From Kytococcus schroeteri (GTDB taxonomy: Bacteria; Actinomycetota; Actinomycetes; Actinomycetales; Dermatophilaceae), in contig NZ_PKIZ01000001.1 in the NCBI RefSeq assembly GCF_002847825.1, positions 111,588 to 175,587 of the forward strand: 64,000 nucleotides of DNA, written 5' to 3'. Shown in pieces: positions 17,969 through 26,414 of the stretch. Under the pieces are notes generated by a model. It had not been told where the DNA came from, searched no databases, and saw only the letters and a list, made by a program, of their open reading frames with translations. The position numbers were made by a program, and so were the translations under genes. Numbering within the stretch: the stretch's first letter is position 1; every line of letters begins with the position of its first letter.

Positions 17969-19213
17969 TCACTTCTCGAGGCGCTCCAGCCGGTCGAGGA
18001 TCGCGCGGCCCCGCCCGGAGGTCTCGTCGAGGGCCACCGGGTAGCCGCCACGCAGCGCCACCGGCGTGAACGACAGGTCGGTCACGCCCTGGTCGTCCAG
18101 TGTGAGGTGCAGGATGGCCGAGTCGGTCTGCTCGGCGCCCTCGGGGTAGCCGTCGAACACGAAGTTGCCCAGCCCCCAGGCCACCGCCGTGCCGTCCTGC
18201 GGGTCCTGCCGGTAGCCCTGGAGCACGTGCGCGTGGTGGCCCAGGACGGCCGTGGCGCCGGCGTCCAGGGCGGCCTGTGCGATGGCGCGCTGTTCCTCCA
18301 CGAGGAAGGTCTTGTTCTCCCGCCCGGCGTGCATCACCACGAGCACGTCGTCCACCTGGTCACGGACCGCGGCCACGTCCTGGGCCACCTGCTCGGGGTG
18401 TCCCCAGGCGACGCCGGCGCGCTGGGAGGTGGCCTCCCACTGCTTGTTGGAGAAGAAGATGCGGGCGTTGTCGGCAGGCACGTCCATGTAGCTGAGCACT
18501 GCGATCCGCCGGCCGTTGGCCTCCAGGACCGCTGGCTCGCGGGCGGCCCGGGGGTCGGCGCCGGCCCCCGAGTGCGGCAGCCCCGCCTGGTCGAGGGCAC
18601 GGACGGTGGAGAGGATGCCGGGCTCGCCGAAGTCGTAGACGTGGTTGTTGGCCAGGCTCACGTGGTCGAAGCCGGCGTCCAGCAGCACCTCCGGCGAGGA
18701 GGGCGGCGACATGAAGGTGTACCGCTTGTGCTGCCGGTCGCCCTGGTCCCGGGCGGTGCCCAGCGTGGTCTCGAGGTTGCCCAGCGTGAGGTCGGCGGAG
18801 GCCAGCTCGTCGGCGACGCCGGCGAACACCCGGGACCCCCGGCCCGCGGTGATGTCACCGGCCGCCCGGTGGGCGAGCTTGAGGTCGCCGACGACCGCGA
18901 GGTGGACCGGGCCGGCGGCTGGGTCGTCGGGACGCTGCGCGGGCGGCACCACGGCACCCTCCGGGGCGGGGTCGGAGGAGGGCGAGGGCTCGGAGGAGCT
19001 GGGGGCCGACGGGTCGGCGGAGGCCGCGGTGGACGGGGAGTCCGACGGCTCGGACGACGCGGACTCCCCCGGCGAGCCGGTCACGGGCGAGGAGGCGGTG
19101 GTCGCGGTGGAGCCGGTGGACGGGTCCTGCCCGGACTGCTCGGCACACCCACCCACGACGATCGACGTGGTGGCGGCAGCGGTCAGGGCGAGGGTACGGC
19201 GCGGGGAGATCAC
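17969..19213 (-). CDS. CapA-family metallophosphatase-like lipoprotein
   Basis: This 414-residue protein starts at GTG 19213. Its signal peptide ends in the lipobox IVVGGC, so Cys about 22 becomes lipidated. An 80-residue Ser/Thr/Asp/Pro-rich spacer follows, then a CapA/PgsA domain of the calcineurin-like superfamily: VVGDLKLAHR, LGNLETTLG, LANNHVYDFG, SYMDVPADN and LGHHAHVLQG hold the metal-ligand Asp, Asn and His residues. The family is linked to polyglutamate capsule synthesis, but the partners (CapB/C) are absent here, so the substrate is unknown. Its stop is six bases from the convergent kinase gene. Confidence 0.85.
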   Translation of the reverse strand: MISPRRTLALTAAATTSIVVGGCAEQSGQDPSTGSTATTASSPVTGSPGESASSEPSDSPSTAASADPSAPSSSEPSPSSDPAPEGAVVPPAQRPDDPAAGPVHLAVVGDLKLAHRAAGDITAGRGSRVFAGVADELASADLTLGNLETTLGTARDQGDRQHKRYTFMSPPSSPEVLLDAGFDHVSLANNHVYDFGEPGILSTVRALDQAGLPHSGAGADPRAAREPAVLEANGRRIAVLSYMDVPADNARIFFSNKQWEATSQRAGVAWGHPEQVAQDVAAVRDQVDDVLVVMHAGRENKTFLVEEQRAIAQAALDAGATAVLGHHAHVLQGYRQDPQDGTAVAWGLGNFVFDGYPEGAEQTDSAILHLTLDDQGVTDLSFTPVALRGGYPVALDETSGRGRAILDRLERLEK

Positions 19214-19220
19214 GCCCGGC

Positions 19221-19226
19221 ACCCTA
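19221..19226 (-). promoter_or_regulatory. -10 element (TAGGGT) of a leaderless promoter
   Basis: TAGGGT ends seven bases before GTG 19213 and sets that codon, rather than a more distant one, as the start of the CapA-like lipoprotein. Confidence 0.55.
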
Positions 19227-19298
19227 GGGGGTAGCACTGTCAGTCGGCTGTCACGCCCCGCCGCGGTCCGGGTGCCTGCAGGCTGCCACCGTGACACC

Positions 19299-20681
19299 AT
19301 GGCGCGCGTGAATCGACTGACACACCTGCGCAGGTGGGAACCCAAGGGTCTGGAGGCCCTGCGGGTCCGCAATGACGATGCCCGACGCGCACCGGATCGC
19401 GACCCCGACTCCGTGGGCGACCGCAGCGAGGTCATCGCCCGGGGGTTCCGCTCCACGGCGGCGTTCGCGGGCCGCCTCCTGCTCGTCATGGCGGCGCTGG
19501 GGGCCGTGCTGTGGCTCGTGGGCAAGCTCTGGGTGGGCGTCCTGCCCCTGCTGCTGGCCCTCATCCTGGCCTCGGTGCTCCAGCCGGTGGCCCGGCTGCT
19601 GCGCTCCTTCATGCCCAACGGTCTGGCGGCCCTGACCACGGTGCTCGGGGCGCTGGTGCTGCTGCTGGCGGTCCTCTCGGCCATCATCCCCTCGATGGTG
19701 GACCAGAGCGGCCAGCTGGCCGAGCGCACCGTCACCGGCATCGAGCAGGTGCAGGACTGGGCCTCCCGGCCGCCGCTGAACATCCAGGACCAGCAGGTCA
19801 ACAAGGCGATCGACCAGCTGACCACCAAGATCCAGGACGCCAGCGGTGAGATCGGCAAGGGTGTCTTCAGCGGCGTCGCGGCCGTCGGGTCGGCCTTCGT
19901 GACGGCCCTGATGACCCTGGTGCTCACCTTCTTCTTCGTCCGCGACGGCGACCGCTTCCTGCCGTGGGTGAGCCACCTCTCGGGACGCGCCGCGGCCCCG
20001 CACATCACCGCCCTGGGCACCCGCCTGTGGAGCACCCTCAGCGGCTACGTGCGCAGCCAGGCCATCATCTCGGCGGTCGACGCCACCCTCATCGGCATCG
20101 GCCTGGTGGTGCTCGGCGTGCCGATGTGGGGTGCCCTGGCCATCCTCACCTTCCTCGGTGGCTTCGTGCCCATCGTGGGTGCCGTCACGATCGGTACGTT
20201 GAGCGTGCTCGTGGCGCTGGTCTCCGTGGGCCTCACCAAGGCGCTCATCCTGCTGGGCATCGTGCTCTTCGTGCAGAACGTGGAGGGCAACATCCTGCAG
20301 CCGATCGTGCAGGGCAAGGCCATGCAGCTGCACGAGGGCATCGTGCTGCTCTCGGTGGCCGTGGGTGGCTCCATGTGGGGCATCCCCGGCGCCTTCCTGG
20401 CCGTCCCGGTGGCCGCGAGCGTGGTGGTGGTGCTGCGCTACCTCAACGAGCAGGTGGACCTGCGCTCCATGGACGACCCGGAGACCCGCGCCCGCCGGCA
20501 GGACCTGCTGGAGGACGAGGAGACCCGCCGGGAGCAGGAGGAGTCCCGCGAACCGACCGCTGTGGTGCCGGTCTGCGTCGACTCCGACGGCCAGCCGCTG
20601 GACCCGCAGCCGGGTCCCGACGGTCCCCGCGACCGCGGCAGCGGAGCCACCGTGGAGGGGCTGGACCCCGAGCGCGGCTGA
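19299..20681 (+). CDS. AI-2E family transporter (YdiK/TqsA-like)
   Basis: This 460-residue membrane protein has a basic cytosolic start (about 55 residues) and then eight hydrophobic segments. Family marks are LPLLLALILASVLQPVARLL, the soluble stretch QLAERTVTGIEQVQDWASRP, LVLTFFFVRDGDRF, and LTFLGGFVPIVGAVTIGTLS followed by QNVEGNILQPIVQGKAMQLH. Some members export autoinducer-2 and others are Na+(Li+)/H+ antiporters, so the substrate is open. The C-terminal tail of about 75 residues is acidic and Pro-rich. CACCGT lies six bases before the ATG. A strong hairpin follows the stop. Confidence 0.85.
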   Translation: MARVNRLTHLRRWEPKGLEALRVRNDDARRAPDRDPDSVGDRSEVIARGFRSTAAFAGRLLLVMAALGAVLWLVGKLWVGVLPLLLALILASVLQPVARLLRSFMPNGLAALTTVLGALVLLLAVLSAIIPSMVDQSGQLAERTVTGIEQVQDWASRPPLNIQDQQVNKAIDQLTTKIQDASGEIGKGVFSGVAAVGSAFVTALMTLVLTFFFVRDGDRFLPWVSHLSGRAAAPHITALGTRLWSTLSGYVRSQAIISAVDATLIGIGLVVLGVPMWGALAILTFLGGFVPIVGAVTIGTLSVLVALVSVGLTKALILLGIVLFVQNVEGNILQPIVQGKAMQLHEGIVLLSVAVGGSMWGIPGAFLAVPVAASVVVVLRYLNEQVDLRSMDDPETRARRQDLLEDEETRREQEESREPTAVVPVCVDSDGQPLDPQPGPDGPRDRGSGATVEGLDPERG

Positions 20682-20700
20682 GGCCGCAGCGGGTCCTGAC

Positions 20701-20751
20701 ACGACGGAGCCCCACGCGCCGGAGGGGGGATGGTGCGTGGGGCTCCGTCGT
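20701..20751. terminator. Strong bidirectional terminator
   Basis: Two 17-base perfect arms (ACGACGGAGCCCCACGC and its complement) flank a 17-base loop. It lies between the convergent AI-2E transporter and rbpA genes, 20 bases past the first stop. Confidence 0.8.
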
Positions 20752-20792
20752 GCGTGCCGGCCGAGGGGGTCGGCACGCGGCTCGGGGGATCG

Positions 20793-21143
20793 TCAGCTGG
20801 CCTTCTTGGTCACGCCGCGACGGTCGCGCAGGTACTGCAGGCGCTCCTCGAGGAGCTCCTCGAGCTCCGGGATGGAACGGCGCTCCAGGAGCATGTCCCA
20901 GTGGGTGCGCACCGGCTTGGTGGGCTTGCGCTCCGGCTCCGGGCCGTTCTCGAGCTTGGCCTCCTTGCCGCAGCGGCACTCCCACAGGGCGGGGAGTTCG
21001 GCCTCCACGGAGAAGGGCAGCTCGGTGACGTGGCCCTCGGGGCAGTTGTAGCGCACCAGCTGTCGCTCGCTGAAGGTGACGTTCTCGTCGCTCTCCATCG
21101 ACAGGGCGGACAGGTTGGTGCCACGCAGGGAACGCTCGGCCAT
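20793..21143 (-). CDS. rbpA: RNA polymerase-binding protein RbpA
   Basis: This 116-residue actinobacterial transcription factor binds the principal sigma factor and RNA polymerase and stabilises the open complex. The order is an N-terminal tail (MAERSLRGTNLSALSMESDE), a small zinc-ribbon-like core (RYNCPEGH and LWECRCGKEA; only some of the four cysteine positions remain), a basic linker, and the sigma-interaction helix PTKPVRTHWDMLLERRSIPE with LEELLEERLQYLRDRRG. The ATG is preceded by AGGAG. A SigR-type promoter lies about 112 bases upstream, matching the disulfide-stress control of rbpA known in Streptomyces. Length is normal. Confidence 0.95.
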   Translation of the reverse strand: MAERSLRGTNLSALSMESDENVTFSERQLVRYNCPEGHVTELPFSVEAELPALWECRCGKEAKLENGPEPERKPTKPVRTHWDMLLERRSIPELEELLEERLQYLRDRRGVTKKAS

Positions 21144-21254
21144 GCTTGTACTCCTGATGCCCCGGCGAGGGGGCGGACGCTGGGTGACTGGTGGTCCGTC
21201 GGTGGGCGTCGGCGCGGTCTCGTGACGCGCGACGGCCCGTGCCACGCACAGGTG

Positions 21255-21281
21255 AACGCACGGTGACGTGCGCGTGTTCCC
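21255..21281 (-). promoter_or_regulatory. SigR/SigH-type promoter for rbpA
   Basis: On the minus strand GGGAAC (21281-21276) is followed by 18 bases and then GTT (21257-21255). This fits the GGAAT-N18/19-GTT consensus used by the thiol-stress ECF sigma SigR/SigH. Streptomyces rbpA is a known SigR target, which strengthens the match. Confidence 0.6.
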
Positions 21282-21390
21282 GGGTGGCCACCCCGATGGG
21301 GTGTGAGGTGCCGCTGCAGAGCGGCAATCCGTCAGTGTGCCAGAGGTGCGGTGTTCACCGCCAGTTCACGGCCCCGTGGCGTGGCACACC

Positions 21391-22026
21391 TCAGCGCGAC
21401 CACCGGGGCGGGTCGACGATCTCGCCCTCGAGCACCTCGTCCTCCCCCGCCGTGGCGGACCCTGACGTGCCCGCACCCGGGCGGGGCGGACTCGTGCGCG
21501 CGTCGTCGGTGGGGGTGCCGAACCCGGAGGGTCCCGCGGGGCCACTCCCCCAGGCGCCGAAGCCCATCGGCTCCTCGCCGAAGGGGTCGCCGCCGATGAG
21601 GCCGCCGAGGAGCTTCTTCTCCACCACGCGCTGCAGCACCCGGCGCGTGATCGGCCGGGTGAAGGGCACCACGAGGAACAGGCCCATGGCGTCGGTCACG
21701 AAGCCGGGGGCCAGCAGCAGCGTGCCGCCCACCAGCACCAGCGCGGCGTCGGTGAGCTGCCGCGAGAGCTCGTGGCCGGTGGCCAGGGAGTTCTTGAGCA
21801 GCTTCCAGGTGCGCGAGCCCTCGCGCGTGACCAGCCAGGCGCCGAGGCTCGACCAGAAGACGAGCATCAGCAGTGTCCACCCGATGCCGATCTGCTGGCC
21901 GACGCTGATGATGACGGCGACCTCCAGCATCGGCATGACCAGCAGCAGCACGCTGAGGGCCACCATCCAGCGGGGGCGACGGCGCCGGGTGCGCCCGGCG
22001 CCGGAGGAGATCACACGGGGGCTCAC
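21391..22026 (-). CDS. FxsA family cytoplasmic-membrane protein
   Basis: This 211-residue protein has two N-terminal hydrophobic stretches (ALSVLLLVMPMLEVAVIISV and IGWTLLMLVFWSSLGAWLVT), a helix with GSRTWKLLKNSLATGHELSR, a third stretch around LVGGTLLLAPGFVTDAMGLF, and PFTRPITRRVLQRVV. This is the FxsA pattern, named for suppression of F-plasmid exclusion of phage T7; its normal role is unknown. The C-terminal 60 residues are Gly/Pro-rich and soluble. GTG at 22026 overlaps the stop of ppm1, so the two are co-translated. Confidence 0.8.
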   Translation of the reverse strand: MSPRVISSGAGRTRRRRPRWMVALSVLLLVMPMLEVAVIISVGQQIGIGWTLLMLVFWSSLGAWLVTREGSRTWKLLKNSLATGHELSRQLTDAALVLVGGTLLLAPGFVTDAMGLFLVVPFTRPITRRVLQRVVEKKLLGGLIGGDPFGEEPMGFGAWGSGPAGPSGFGTPTDDARTSPPRPGAGTSGSATAGEDEVLEGEIVDPPRWSR

Positions 22027-22817
22027 CGGTGGCCCAGCTCCTGAGTCCGGCCGCGGCCCAGGGCGCGGCGCACCTGGCCGAGGCGGTGCTCCACGGCCCA
22101 GCGTGTCACCCGCACCAGCGACTCCTTGACGATGGAGGAGTCCATCTTGGAGTTGCCGCGCTCGCGCTCGATGAACTCGATCGGCACCTCCACCACGCGC
22201 ATGCCGGAGCGGACCGCACGCCAGGCCATGTCCACCTGGAAGCAGTAGCCCACCGAGTCCACGGTGGTGAGGTCCATGGCGCGCAGGGCGCTGGCGCGGT
22301 ACACGCGGTAGCCGCCGGTGGCGTCGCCCAGCGGCATGCCCAGGGCGATCTTGATGTACAGGTTGCCCGCCATCGAGATGATCTTGCGGTCCAGCGGCCA
22401 GTTCACGACGCTGCCGCCGGGCACCCAGCGGGAGCCCAGCACCAGGTCGGCACCGCGGTCGGCGGCCTCCAGCAGCAGGTGCAGCTGCTCGGGCTGGTGG
22501 GAGCCGTCGGCGTCCATCTCCACCGCGGCGTCGTAGCCCTGCTCCAGGGCCCACGCGAAGCCGGCGAGATAGGCGCGTCCGAGGCCCTCCTTGCCCTTGC
22601 GGTGCAGCACGTGCACCTGCGGGTCGGCAGCGGCCATGCGGTCGGCGATCTCACCGGTGCCGTCCGGGGAGTTGTCGTCCAGCACCACCACGTCCACCTG
22701 CGGGGTCGCGGCGCGCACGCGCCCGACGATCCACTCGATGTTCTCGGCCTCGTTGTAGGTGGGGATCAGGACGGCCACGCGCTGCAGGGGCGCGGTGCGG
22801 GCGGTGGTCTGGCTCAC
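22023..22817 (-). CDS. ppm1: Polyprenol monophosphomannose synthase
   Basis: This 264-residue GT2 enzyme transfers mannose from GDP-mannose to polyprenyl phosphate, feeding lipoglycan synthesis and protein O-mannosylation. The GT-A fold is clear: VLIPTYNEAENIEWIVGRVR, VVVLDDNSPDGTGEIADRM, and the metal site EMDADGSHQPEQL. GDATGGYRVYRASAL and the C-terminal SKMDSSIVKESLVRVTRWAV match the dolichol-phosphate mannosyltransferase family. In mycobacteria Ppm1 is often fused behind the apolipoprotein N-acyltransferase; here the two are separate neighbours in that order. The GTG start has a weak GAGAC site. Confidence 0.9.
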   Translation of the reverse strand: MSQTTARTAPLQRVAVLIPTYNEAENIEWIVGRVRAATPQVDVVVLDDNSPDGTGEIADRMAAADPQVHVLHRKGKEGLGRAYLAGFAWALEQGYDAAVEMDADGSHQPEQLHLLLEAADRGADLVLGSRWVPGGSVVNWPLDRKIISMAGNLYIKIALGMPLGDATGGYRVYRASALRAMDLTTVDSVGYCFQVDMAWRAVRSGMRVVEVPIEFIERERGNSKMDSSIVKESLVRVTRWAVEHRLGQVRRALGRGRTQELGHR

Positions 22818-22886
22818 GGGGTCTCGTTCTCCATCGGGTCTGGGGTGGTCGCCGGTGCAACACCGGGAGACGTCCGGGTCATCCCA

Positions 22887-24494
22887 TCATGCCGCGCGGT
22901 GTGCGCCGGTCCCCCGAGGGGCCGACGTCGCCGTGGCGCGGCGCGTCAACAGCCCGGCGCTGGTGCCCAGGGCCGCGACGGCGCCGAGCACCCAGGTGGG
23001 CCAGTTGCCCAGGCGGGTGGCCGGCGTGGTCGCGTCGTTGAGCGGGGCGGTCACCGAGAGCAGGGCGGGCTCGTACAGGCCGGTCTGCGTCCGCCCGTCG
23101 TGGGTGGTCAGGGTGCGCCCGTCGGGGCCGATGACGGCGCTGGTGCCCATGGTGCTCACCTGCGCCACCGTGCGGGCGTGCTCCACGGCCCGCACCCGGC
23201 TGATGGCCAGCTGCTGGGTGGACTGGGCGCCGTGGCCGAAGCTCGCGTTGTTGGTGGGCACGAAGAGCATGCCTGCCCCGCGCTCCACCGGGTCGCGCAT
23301 GAGGTCGTCGTAGGCCACCTCGAAGCAGATGCCCAGGCCCAGGCGCAGCACCCCGTCCTGTGAGACCTCCCGGCGCACCGGCAGGTCCATCACCCCCGGG
23401 GCGGCGCCGGCCACGAAGTCCTGCGGCACGAGGTCGGCCTTCGCGGTGATCGCCCGGACGAGGGGCCGCAGCGGCACCCACTCCCCGAAGGGCACGAGGT
23501 GCTGCTTGTCGTAGCGGGCCACGGGACCCTGCCCGGGCAGGTACTGCAGCACCGCGTTGCTGGGGCCCGGGCCGGGCTCGCGCGGGATGGCGCCGAGCAG
23601 CATCGGGGCGTCGACGGCCAGGCTCGCCTCGGCCACCAGCTCGGCGGCGCGCTGGTCGGTCAGCGGGTTGGCGTCGGCGGCGTTCTCCGGCAGCAGCACC
23701 ACGTCCGGGGCGGGGCGCGTGCCGTCCGCCACCTCGCGGGCGGCCTGCTGCACCAGGGCGGTGTGGTTGGTGAGCACCTGGCGGGCGCCGTGGTCGAACT
23801 GGAAGCCGGTCTGCGGGGCGTCGCCCTGCACCGCCAGCAGCTCGACCTCCGGGCCGGTGGGGGTGCTCAGCGGCAGCAGCAGCGGCGATGCCGTGAGCGC
23901 ACCGGCCGCCGCGAGCGACCCGGCCGCATGCCCCCATCGCGCCCGGGCCGCGGCGAGCACGGCGACGGCCAGCACTCCCCCGGTGGCGGCCACCCAGGCG
24001 GAGAGCCCCGCGGCGGTGAGGTACTGCGCCACCGGCAGCGTGGGGGCGTGGGACTGAGAGAAGGCCAGTCGGGCCCAGCTGAAGCCGCCCCACGGCTGGG
24101 ATCCGCGCAGCCACTCCTGGGAGACCCACAGCGCGGCGGTGAGCACGGGCAGGGCCACGGCCTCGGCGGCCGGCCGCAGCCGGGAGGTCCACCGCTGGGT
24201 GGCGGCCAGGGCCCACCCCATCGGCACGAGGTAGACGGCTTGGAAGACCGCGAGGGCGAGCCACGCCTCGACGCCGAGGTAGACGCCGGACCACGGCAGG
24301 AGCGGCACGAAGGTGCACAGGCCGGCCAGCAGGCCCAGCAGGGCGCCGGTGCGCAGCCGGGCACCGCGGGTGGCCAGGGTGAGGAGCGCGACCCCCGGGG
24401 CGGCGGCCCACCAGAGGTCGGCGTCGGGGTGCGCGAGGTACACGAGCGTGCCGCCCACGGCGGCGGCGAGCACGCATTGGAGGAGGGCGACCAC
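22887..24494 (-). CDS. lnt: Apolipoprotein N-acyltransferase
   Basis: This 535-residue membrane enzyme adds a third acyl chain to the N-terminal Cys of lipoproteins. About six to seven N-terminal hydrophobic segments (to about residue 200) precede a nitrilase domain. The expected triad is visible: Glu in VVLLPENAAD, Lys in YDKQHLVPFGEW and Cys in LGLGICFEVAYDDL. A last membrane helix lies near residue 505. The GTG at 24494 was chosen because TACACT lies six bases before it. The upstream extension is Arg-rich and lacks a membrane segment, so it is likely not coding. Its substrates include the lipoproteins encoded in this window. Confidence 0.9.
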   Translation of the reverse strand: MVALLQCVLAAAVGGTLVYLAHPDADLWWAAAPGVALLTLATRGARLRTGALLGLLAGLCTFVPLLPWSGVYLGVEAWLALAVFQAVYLVPMGWALAATQRWTSRLRPAAEAVALPVLTAALWVSQEWLRGSQPWGGFSWARLAFSQSHAPTLPVAQYLTAAGLSAWVAATGGVLAVAVLAAARARWGHAAGSLAAAGALTASPLLLPLSTPTGPEVELLAVQGDAPQTGFQFDHGARQVLTNHTALVQQAAREVADGTRPAPDVVLLPENAADANPLTDQRAAELVAEASLAVDAPMLLGAIPREPGPGPSNAVLQYLPGQGPVARYDKQHLVPFGEWVPLRPLVRAITAKADLVPQDFVAGAAPGVMDLPVRREVSQDGVLRLGLGICFEVAYDDLMRDPVERGAGMLFVPTNNASFGHGAQSTQQLAISRVRAVEHARTVAQVSTMGTSAVIGPDGRTLTTHDGRTQTGLYEPALLSVTAPLNDATTPATRLGNWPTWVLGAVAALGTSAGLLTRRATATSAPRGTGAHRAA

Positions 24495-24500
24495 GCCGGG

Positions 24501-24506
24501 AGTGTA
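24501..24506 (-). promoter_or_regulatory. -10 element (TACACT) of a leaderless promoter
   Basis: TACACT ends six bases before GTG 24494. No ribosome binding site is present, so the transcript probably begins at that GTG. Confidence 0.6.
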
Positions 24507-24561
24507 GGCGCGACGCTGGCTGCGTCGCCCCTCGCCCCCGGTACGTCGCCGGCTGACCGTG

Positions 24562-24658
24562 CGGTGACCGAGAGGACCACGCCGTTGGGGCCGCGGTCGG
24601 GCCGGCTGGGTGCCGACACGTCCACGTTTTCTACTGAGCGTGGTCCTCCCGGTCACCG
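24562..24658. repeat. 97-bp intergenic element with 20-bp imperfect inverted repeats
   Basis: Arms 24562-24581 (CGGTGACCGAGAGGACCACG) and 24639-24658 match with one mismatch and enclose 57 bases. It sits upstream of lnt and downstream of the amidohydrolase terminator. The arm spacing is long for a simple terminator. No coding frame is present inside. Confidence 0.6.
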
Positions 24659-24725
24659 GGCGCCCCGTGGGGAGCCATCGGTGATGCGCAGAAACTACCT
24701 GCTGGCTGGCGCGAGTCAATCCGGC

Positions 24726-24761
24726 CCTGACCTGCGCAAACGGACGTTTTCGCAGGTCAGG
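24726..24761 (-). terminator. Rho-independent terminator-like hairpin
   Basis: CCTGACCTGCG and CGCAGGTCAGG form an 11-base stem with a 14-base loop, 21 bases past the stop of the amidohydrolase on the minus strand. Confidence 0.65.
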
Positions 24762-24782
24762 GGCGGGTGCCTCGCGGGTGAA

Positions 24783-26348
24783 CTACATCGTGGGGATTCC
24801 GCTGGACTGCGCCAGGTGGCCGTCCACCACGGTGAGCAGGGCCTGCGGCGTGGAGGAGTCCGCCACCCAGTCGTCGAGATCCCGGGCCTCGGTGGGCACG
24901 CGGGTGTCCCAGAGCACCAGGTCGTCCTCGCCGCCGCGGCGCAGGGTGCCCCCGGCCCGCCCGGCGGCGTGCCACCCGGCCTGCGTGTGCAGGGCCAGGG
25001 CACGCGGCGCGGTGAGCAGGCCGCCGGGGTTCTGCGGGCGCACGCACGAGCGCAGGGCGCCCCACGGGTCCCAGGGGGTCACCGGGGAGTCCGACCCGAA
25101 GCACACCGGCGCGCCGAGCTCGTCCAGGCGGCGCCACGGGTTGGTCTCCTGCCAGCGGCGGCCCAACCGAGTGGCGTAGAGATCGTCCCCGCCGCCCCAC
25201 AGGCCCTCGAACATCGGCTGCATGGAGCAGGTGACCCCGAGGCGCGCGAAGGTGCGCATGGCCTGGGGGGAGGGCAGCTCCACGTGCTCGATGCGGTGGT
25301 GCGCGGCGCGCACGGCGGCGTCGCCCAGCTGCCGGGCGGCCTCCTCGAGGGCCTCGGCCGCCACCTGCACCGCCGCGTCGCCGATGGCGTGGAACCCGCC
25401 CTGCACCCCGGCCCGCGTGCAGGCCACCAGGTGCGTGGCGGCCTCCTCGACGGTGAGGTACAGGTCGCCGGTGGTGTCCGGGGCGTCGCTGTACGGCTCG
25501 AGCAGGCCGGCGTTGCGGGCGCCGAAGCTGCCGTCCAGGTAGAGGTCGCCGCCCAGCCCGATGACGCCGAGGGCCTGCCGCAGGTGGGAGGCGCGCACCG
25601 GGTCGTCGACCCACTCCCCCCAGTAGGCGTCCGTGCGTACCGTGCCGGCTCCCCCGGCGTCGACCACGTCGCGCACGTCGTCGGGGCTGGTGAGATTGGG
25701 CGCGCCCATCTCGTGCACCGTGCCCACCCCGGCGCGGGCCGCGGCATCGAGGGCGAAGGCGATGTTGCGGCGGCGGGCGTCCGGGCCCACGCTCGCCGCC
25801 CAGGCGGCCACCACCGCGTCCTGGGCGGCCCGGGTGGCGGTGCCCACGCCGTCCCACCCGTCCTTGCTGGCCACCTGGGCCACGGCCGCCAGGGAGGAGG
25901 ACACCGTGGCGGCGTGCATGTCCACACGCGGGGCGTAGACCACCCCGCCGCCGGAGGCGCGGTCGAGCTCCGCGGAGGTCATGGCCCGGTTCTCCGCCCA
26001 GTGGGTCTCGTCCCAGGAGTGGGCGAACACCGGAGTGCCGGGGCGCTGGCGGGCGGCCTCGGCGATGCGGTCCAGGGCCTCGCCGACGCTCCGGGTGCCC
26101 GCCAGGTCCACCCCGCCGAGCACCTCACCGGTGGCCGAGACGTGCGCGTGGGCGTCCACGAACGCCGGCGTGACCAGGCGCCCCTCACCGGCCAGGACGT
26201 GGGCGTCGCGCAGCCCGGAGGTGTCCGGCGCCCGGTCGGCCGGACCCAGCCAGGCCACGCGGCCGGCCTCCAGCACCACGGTCTGCCCCGGCACCGGCAG
26301 GGTGTCGGGATTCCACAGCGTGACCTGCTCCAGGACGATCGTCTCCAT
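24783..26348 (-). CDS. Amidohydrolase family protein (YtcJ-like)
   Basis: This 521-residue metal-dependent hydrolase has a TIM-barrel flanked by a small beta-sandwich. Metal ligands are visible in TPAFVDAHAHVS (HxH near residue 68), HRIEHVELP (His near 355), FHAIGDAAVQVA and CFGSDSPVTPWDPWGAL (late Asp). The overall layout, with LDGSFGARNAGLLEPYSDAP and WHAAGRAGGTLRRGGEDDLV at the end, matches the YtcJ/exoenzyme-regulatory group rather than a known pathway enzyme. The substrate is unknown. CACACT lies six bases before the ATG. Its promoter faces the divergent ybaK gene 66 bases away. Confidence 0.85.
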   Translation of the reverse strand: METIVLEQVTLWNPDTLPVPGQTVVLEAGRVAWLGPADRAPDTSGLRDAHVLAGEGRLVTPAFVDAHAHVSATGEVLGGVDLAGTRSVGEALDRIAEAARQRPGTPVFAHSWDETHWAENRAMTSAELDRASGGGVVYAPRVDMHAATVSSSLAAVAQVASKDGWDGVGTATRAAQDAVVAAWAASVGPDARRRNIAFALDAAARAGVGTVHEMGAPNLTSPDDVRDVVDAGGAGTVRTDAYWGEWVDDPVRASHLRQALGVIGLGGDLYLDGSFGARNAGLLEPYSDAPDTTGDLYLTVEEAATHLVACTRAGVQGGFHAIGDAAVQVAAEALEEAARQLGDAAVRAAHHRIEHVELPSPQAMRTFARLGVTCSMQPMFEGLWGGGDDLYATRLGRRWQETNPWRRLDELGAPVCFGSDSPVTPWDPWGALRSCVRPQNPGGLLTAPRALALHTQAGWHAAGRAGGTLRRGGEDDLVLWDTRVPTEARDLDDWVADSSTPQALLTVVDGHLAQSSGIPTM

Positions 26349-26414
26349 GGCGCCAGTGTGGGCCAGCAGGCCCCGGCGCGCGCCGCGACCCACCCGGCTT
26401 GGCAGGATCGGGGC

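Noticed and set aside
24562..24658. Insertion sequence
   Set aside because: The 57 bases between the arms contain no transposase and no target-site duplication could be recognised.
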